Shown one piece after another: positions 59,270 to 64,000 of a stretch of 64,000 nt of DNA. The notes under the pieces were generated by a model. That model was not told the DNA's origin, searched no databases, and saw only the letters and a program-made list of their open reading frames with translations. Made by a program: the position numbers and the translations under genes. Numbering within the stretch: position 1 is the first letter of the stretch; the number at the start of each line of letters is the position of its first letter. Source of the DNA: Eretmocerus hayati (lineage: Eukaryota; Arthropoda; Insecta; Hymenoptera; Aphelinidae); assembly GCA_029851415.1 (NCBI GenBank), contig CM056742.1, positions 14,301,736 to 14,365,735 of the forward strand, in the 5' to 3' direction.

Positions 59270-60344
59270 TTAAAAAGTCACACTGTGAACGTGATCCAAA
59301 ACTTCCCACATATGAGCTAACTTTATGGGAATAAGATATCTTCCGAGCCAAAATACAAGTATGGTAATTGATACTACAACACACGCATCTATCACATAAA
59401 CAATTTTTTCGCGGCAAAATTGCGCCTGAGTTACTTAAGGCGATGCGGTCACCGTGCACCATGCACGCTGAAAGTTATTCCCACTTTTCTCCGATATTCT
59501 TGCGATTTGGACTAAAAGACGAGAAGACGAATACTTATTATCTTCTAACTTGAGTTCGTCTTTTCATCGTTTGGCTAAAATCGCAAGAGAACTGGAGAAA
59601 AGTGGGAATAACTTGAGCGCAGGCACCTCCTAACCTATAATACAGGCACTTTGTAATTCTCACTTTTATCCGATTCTTTTGAGATTTGAGCTAAACGACG
59701 AGAAGACGAACTCAAGTTAGATGATAATAAACGTGGGTTTTCTCGTCGTTTCACCCAAGTCGCAAGCAAATTTGATAAAAGAGCGAATAACTTTCAGCGT
59801 GCACGGTGACCGCATCGCCTTAAGATACTTTTTGATGCATCTGTGCGGAAAGTTGGAGTTCAGCCTACACTATCCACGTTGGGGGAAGGTGGGAAGAAGC
59901 GATGGGGCGTGGAACGGGGTCCAGGGACGGAGCCCCTGATAGGGGTGCTGGGGAATTCGCCCCCGCCGGGGGTGTAGCCCCTTACTTGAAAAAAAAGTCT
60001 GAAGAATTGATAAAAAATTATATCTTGAACCAGCTCATAACCAAAATATCGTGCCCAGGATTCATCTAGAAAATTGTAATTTTGTTGCAAAAAAAATAGT
60101 TTCATGAAATATTCCAACGTCCATTCAAATTTGAAGTATTTAGGATGGAAAATCAGAGACATCATATGTTTTATATCATTCCAAATATCCTGATCCCTTA
60201 TCAGAACGTAGAAGTTTACTTGAATACATTGGTACATGAAGAACTGGATTGCATTAAAAAATGTCTTTGAAGAAACATATATGGGCAACTGAATAAAGAT
60301 GTTCCCGATGTTGTCGATATAGAAACAGCTAATTTCATTGAAGA
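59270..60344 (-). CDS. Last two exons of an unrecognised membrane-anchored protein
   Basis: The penultimate exon is 60344-59986: acceptor GGTTCAATAG, then 119 codons, then donor TTTCAA|GTAAGG. The last exon is 59425-59270: acceptor AACTCAG, then 51 codons to TAA. Phases join (0 to 0) and the product continues without a stop. The first part is rich in aromatic residues (FFMYQCIQVNFYVLI; the segment around YFMKLFFLQQ). The last exon carries one clear membrane segment (IVYVIDACVVVSITILVFWL) followed by a short basic/amphipathic tail. No family is recognised. The start must lie upstream, at or beyond 60.4 kb, where repeats dominate. A competing frame in the last exon (Cys-rich, donor GTAAGA at 59204) also exists and makes the last exon less certain. 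Confidence 0.45.
59435..59823. mobile_element. TTAA-flanked foldback element 3
   Basis: The left end TTAAGGCGATGCGGTCACCG and the right end CGGTGACCGCATCGCCTTAA are perfect mirrors, flanked by TTAA. Inside, GAAAGTTATTCCCACTTTTC and its variants repeat in both orientations together with CGTCTTCTCGTCGTTT-type blocks. It sits in the intron between the last two exons of the membrane-protein gene, ten bases upstream of the last acceptor, and makes up most of that 560-base intron. Confidence 0.85.
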
Positions 60345-60690
60345 CTATTGAACCGGAAACAGAAATTTCATACGCTCATTACAGAATCATGCCAAAGTGA
60401 ATCCCCGCGAATTAATTTACATCAATACTTAAATACTCTACTGATTACCAACATTTCATAACTTGCAATTCCTCGTTGAATTACCGCCTGACCCACGAAT
60501 CTTCGCGTTTACTTGTAATCTTGTAGATCAAGACCCGATGAGGACAGGATCCGTGAAAACATTGTCCAAAAGATCCAAAAAAATTCGCTCAAGTTGGGAA
60601 CAACAATGTACTCATAGAACAGATTAAGAGGTAATCAGCCACTCAATCACCCCCATTTTTCGAGAATACTCTTATAATTCGGGCTAAATA
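60345..60690. other. Upstream of the membrane-protein exons
   Basis: Earlier exons should lie here or beyond. A minus-strand stretch near 60600-60515 (AACTTGAGCGAATTTTTTTG through ACAA|GTAAAC) could be an exon, but its phase does not match the following one. Left unassigned. Confidence 0.25.
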
Positions 60691-60693
60691 GCG

Positions 60694-61418
60694 AGTTATC
60701 GATAAGGTAAAGGCGCCAGTAGCGGAACACGGCTAGTTGGGCGCCTATAGTGGAACATCCAATTCACATGGGGTTTTAAACGCGAAAAGTCGATCCATTA
60801 TCTGAGTAAAAATTACACAGTGTTCTTTGATATTATATATTTCAAATCGATGTCCTGCAACACCCGTAAAAGATTCATGAATCCAATAAAAAAATCATGA
60901 AGAGTATAAGCTCATAATCACCCTTTAGAGGCTGTTCCACTGTAGGAGCCTTCCTCAAAAAAGGAGCCTATAGTGGAACAAGAGTGTGCCCTCAACTGGA
61001 ACAGATTTCATATTTTCACTGTATTGAAAAACCATCCGGGAATCGATTTCTTCCGGTCGCGCGTCATTTATTCTATACAGATGAGCACAAACAAACCATT
61101 AATTATCGACCAAATATTTTCAGAATGACTCCATAGCGCTGTTCCACTATAGGAGACTTTTCGCGTTCCAATGAGGGCACCGAGCTCAGGATTGGTTGTT
61201 CCACTATAGGAGACAACGGATCCTTTCGTGAACATCCAATTACTCTTATTGTATACAAGTAATCAACTTGTAATTTTTTTCAAAATATGCAGAAAGAGTT
61301 TATCTATAAGATTCGTTACTTCCCGTTCGCGAGAAATTTAAATATCATTCAAAATATGTAAATTACTGATCAGCGATCATTTTTTGTTCCACTACTGGCG
61401 ACTTTACCTTATAACTCA
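60694..61418. mobile_element. Foldback with repeated TATAGTGGAACA phrases
   Basis: Ends TAAGGTAAAGGCGCCAGTAG and CTACTGGCGACTTTACCTTA are inverted repeats. Inside, CTATAGTGGAACA occurs in forward orientation near 60744 and 60968 and as TGTTCCACT(A/G)TAGGAG near 60947, 61140 and 61199, always next to GCGCC, GGAGCC or GGAGAC. Non-coding, MITE-like; each end carries a variant of the same phrase. Confidence 0.7.
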
Positions 61419-61851
61419 GACCATAACGATGACTCGACAATACACTTCAACCTTTGTATCATGAAAATATTGACTAAGATATGAACGGCAGTCAACAGCC
61501 GGTTTGCAAGACTACCGCATGTCCGTAATTCAATTTCAAACTGCGACATCTTTCACTTCAATTTGATGGGTACTGATTCACAAAGGGGCTGGAGGAATTA
61601 GGAAAATGCCGGAATCATCGTTTGCTGCTCTGCGATCAACCTTTCTTACCGTAAAAATCGAAATTGGAAAATGGTTGATTAATGTTTTTTACACACAGAC
61701 GCGTAAAATGTTACTTGAGTGTGTAAAGTTTCCAACAGTGCGTAAAGTATCGGAGTCGTTTCGTACGATATTTTTTGCGATTCGATATGCGTGAAGTTTC
61801 GCCTTACGCATCGAAAAAATGGTCTTTACGCACTAAATTTACGCACATGAT
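61419..61851. other. No gene; GCGTAAA-rich stretch
   Basis: The plus-strand frame at 61606-61794 is probably chance. GCGTAAA and its complement TTTACGC repeat in 61.69-61.85 kb (ACGCGTAAAATG, GTGCGTAAAGTA, CTTTACGCACTAAATTTACG). This links the stretch to the adjacent array. Confidence 0.4.
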
Positions 61852-62655
61852 TGCAAAATAGTACCTTTCAATACAATAGCGTAAAACGTTATATTCGCGA
61901 TTAAGTGATGAGTTTCCGGACCGAGCCACAGACGAGGGTCAGAATCATCACGAGGATGCGGAATAGTACATTTCGGTACAAGGGTGGGGAAACTTTTTAT
62001 CGCGTCCGAGTAATGGGTTCCTGTCCTGAGCCGTAGGCGAAGGTCGAAATCAACAGGAGGATGCGAAAAATAGGTTTTCACCCGTGTATCGAAAACTATT
62101 TTTCAATATCCTGTGCGTAAAAGTGCACTGTGCGCACAGTTTGTCGACTTTTACTCACAGTTTATCGAAAAGTATAGTTAGATACAAGGGCGTAAAACTT
62201 ATTATCCGCATCCTCGTGATGATTCCGACCCTCATCTGCAGCTCGGGCCGGAAACCCATCACTCGGACGCGAACGAAACGTTTTATACTCTTGTATCGAA
62301 ATGCACTATTTTGACAAACTGTGAGAAAAAGTGGAAAATCAGTGCGAAAATAGTACATTTCGATACAAGGGCGTAAAACGTTTTATTCGCGTCCGAGTGA
62401 TGGGTTTCCGGCCCGAGACGCAGGCGAGGGTCGGAACCAACACGAGGATGCGAATAATAGGTTTTACGGCCGTGTACAGTTTGTCGACTTTTACTCACAG
62501 TTTATCGAAAAGTATAGTTAGATACACGGCCGTAAAACCTATTATTCGCATCCTCGTGATGGTTCCGACCCTCGCCTGCGTCTCGGGCCGGAAACCCATC
62601 ACTCGGACGCGAATAAAACGTTTTACGCCCTTGTATCAAAATGTACTATTCATCC
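61852..62655. repeat. Array of alternating hairpin units with GGCCCGAG core
   Basis: Five units of roughly 110-130 bases, three forward (about 61852, 61963, 62346) and two inverted (about 62175, 62520). A forward unit reads AATAGTACATTTCGATACAA, GGGCGTAAAACGTTTTATTC, GCGTCCGAGTGATGGGTTTC, CGGCCCGAGACGCAGGCGAG, ATGCGAATAATAGGTTTTAC. Two identical linkers (CAGTTTGTCGACTTTTACTC...) separate forward from inverted units. Open frames across it on both strands are artefacts of the symmetry. Confidence 0.8.
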
Positions 62656-63237
62656 ATCGAAATGATTTCCACATCCAGAGCTCATTTGGAGACTGTTGTG
62701 AGTTCAGATTTTGGGAAGCATTTGAACCGGCAAAATCTGTATCTTATGAATTGCATGGGAGTCAGTAGATGAGCGTGGGAAATTTGAAAATCCAAATTAC
62801 GTGTTTGTTTCGTCATGCCCGATGTTCACCGCAAAATATAAACGAAGACTTTGTTTGTAGGCAGGAAAGTCTTGCTTTGCTACTGGTCTCTTAGAGAGCA
62901 ATGCACTTTGATCGGTTAGGTACGATTGCATATGGTCAATTCCGTAGATAGTGAAATTTTCTTGGTTCCAAGTTCGACTATGTTCCCCAGCCTTGAATGC
63001 TGACTTTGACTTCACTCTATGTTCCAGTCTGTTGGGAGCCAACTATATTTATTGTATTCGTATGATTCTAGGTAGTATGGTTTTTTGTATCAAATTATTT
63101 TAGTCAAAATGTCATTGGTTGATTTCTTTGTAGTGAGTTTATTGTTATTGAATATGAATTCATTCACAATGATGTTCATCTCCTGATTACAGGTGATCAG
63201 AATCTTGAACGGAATCTCCATTATACTATATCAAAGG
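62656..63237. other. 3' flank of the zinc-finger gene
   Basis: TTTATT at 63138-63143 reads AATAAA on the minus strand about 95 bases after the zinc-finger stop, a good candidate poly(A) signal. The rest (62.66-63.1 kb) holds no supported gene; a minus-strand frame of 81 codons at 62797-63042 is unsupported. Confidence 0.5.
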
Positions 63238-64000
63238 CTAAGAGATTTCATTTTCATCATGAAAGTCCGTATATCCTGTCAATTTGGTAACACTGTTGGG
63301 AGGTTCAGCATTAGATTCGCTAGGAAGATCTCCACCAAATAGATGAGTGATCATGTGCTTGTCTAAATTTCCTAAAGTTTTGTAGCTCTTGCAACATAAC
63401 TCGCACTCAAACAATTTTTCCTTTGAGTGAACATTCATGTGTTCCGTTAATTTGCATCTCTCTCTAAAGCACTTGCAACAGACTTCACACCGGAAACTCC
63501 TTTGATCCTTGTGAACTTTAATATGCCGTCGTAGGCTACTCCCATCACTGAACTGTTTTCCACAAAATTCACATAAATATGGTTTCTCGCCAAAATGAAT
63601 CCTCTTGTGAATTTCTAATTTCGAACTGTCCCTGAACTTTTTACCACATTGTTTGCATGGAAAAGGTCTCTCGTCAGCGTGAGTCATTTGATGGCTCTTC
63701 AAGTGCCATTTATTATCGAAAACTTTGTAACAAATATTGCACAAATGTGAATCATCAGTTTTGTGAATTTTTTCATGAGTCTTCAAGTCAGTCATACGAA
63801 TGAAACCTTCGTTGCAAATATCGCACGAGTAGCGTTTCTCTTTCGGATGAACTCTCAACATGTGTTGATAGAGTCGACAACTTGTTAGAAATTCCTTACA
63901 ACAAAATTTGCACGCTGACATTTTTGTGACAGTGCAGTCTTCATTTTGTTCACCCATTCCGTGCGCATCACCTGGAATTCCGTCTGGTAACAGAATGAAT
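63238..64000 (-). CDS. C2H2 zinc-finger protein, seven fingers, 5' end may be cut
   Basis: Seven tandem C2H2 fingers of the C-X2-C-X12-H-X3/4-H type begin near residues 16, 45, 73, 101, 129, 157 and 185 counted from the ATG at 63957, almost all 28 residues apart. This is the spacing of DNA-binding fingers. The linker before finger 5 (FGEKPY) is close to the canonical TGEKP; the others are looser (ADERPF, KDQRSF, SKEKLF). A short acidic polar tail ends in ENEIS. It is most likely a nuclear sequence-specific DNA-binding protein. Upstream of the ATG the same frame stays open to the window edge (…LLPDGIPGDAHG), so the true start may lie outside, with an amino-terminal domain such as ZAD or BTB not visible here. 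Confidence 0.92.
   Translation of the reverse strand, partial: FILLPDGIPGDAHGMGEQNEDCTVTKMSACKFCCKEFLTSCRLYQHMLRVHPKEKRYSCDICNEGFIRMTDLKTHEKIHKTDDSHLCNICYKVFDNKWHLKSHQMTHADERPFPCKQCGKKFRDSSKLEIHKRIHFGEKPYLCEFCGKQFSDGSSLRRHIKVHKDQRSFRCEVCCKCFRERCKLTEHMNVHSKEKLFECELCCKSYKTLGNLDKHMITHLFGGDLPSESNAEPPNSVTKLTGYTDFHDENEIS

Noticed and set aside
59204..59462. Cysteine-rich frame ending at donor GTAAGA as the preferred exon
   Set aside because: The other frame over the same bases joins the upstream exon in phase 0 and encodes a clear membrane helix, so I preferred it; the Cys-rich frame stays as an alternative.
59870..59985. GC-rich stretch GGGGTCCAGGGACGGAGCCC as bacterial transfer or a coding extension
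   Set aside because: It lies just after a strong donor and is an internal GC-rich inverted repeat. The Gly/Pro-rich translation there is best seen as intron.
62084..62768. Overlapping frames of 67-145 codons on both strands
   Set aside because: They are the translation of a palindromic repeat array; the similar peptides on opposite strands come from its symmetry.
1..64000. CRISPR arrays, tRNA or rRNA genes, viral or prokaryotic genes
   Set aside because: No regularly spaced direct repeats with unique spacers, no tRNA A/B-box pairs with cloverleaf, and no rRNA or prokaryotic-type gene structure were seen.

Overview
The window is eukaryotic nuclear DNA, most likely from an insect. The evidence is a divergent insect-type ionotropic receptor, short GT-AG introns, C2H2 zinc fingers and a dense population of short inverted-repeat (MITE and foldback) elements in AT-rich sequence. 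A hymenopteran such as a parasitoid wasp would fit, but nothing here proves the order. No prokaryotic operon, rRNA, tRNA or CRISPR array was seen. Genes are sparse, and exon models below were built by eye from splice signals and reading phase.

Genes: (1) 6.0-10.7 kb, minus: a three-exon ionotropic receptor (IR) with every splice phase consistent, 640 codons, broken by one in-frame TAG just before the first membrane segment. (2) 17.3-19.2 kb, minus: a two-exon small secreted cysteine-rich protein. (3) 28.3-28.8 kb, plus: a two-exon 96-residue protein behind a TATAAAAGG box. (4) 59.3-60.3 kb, minus: the last two exons of an unrecognised protein with a C-terminal membrane segment. (5) 63.2 kb to the right edge, minus: a seven-finger C2H2 protein, 5' end possibly outside the window. 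Weaker calls are a decayed IR-like fragment at 38.6-39.0 kb, a possible first exon at 52.6 kb and a CpG-rich promoter-like block at 43.9-44.3 kb.

Repeats fill much of the rest. hAT-like elements with 8-bp target duplications lie at 7.8, 37.1 and 53.6-54.9 kb. TTAA-flanked foldbacks lie at 3.8-4.7, 36.3-37.5 and 59.4-59.8 kb. Poly-C-ended foldbacks lie at 8.3-9.1 and 39.8-40.6 kb. A multi-hairpin family has copies at 15.9, 16.2, 25.9, 26.5 and 40.9 kb, and a double-hairpin family at 46.8 and 53.7 kb. A nearly perfect palindrome covers 29.25-34.12 kb: two 2,176-bp copies of a long-TIR element in opposite orientation around a 517-bp spacer. Satellite-like arrays lie at 12-13.9, 23.9-24.5, 27.2-27.9, 45.0-45.9 and 53.5-55.5 kb.

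The genes do not form an evident pathway. The best candidates for new biology are the IR with a single stop codon (readthrough or very recent pseudogene), the giant palindrome, and hairpin families that keep their geometry while their stem sequence changes.
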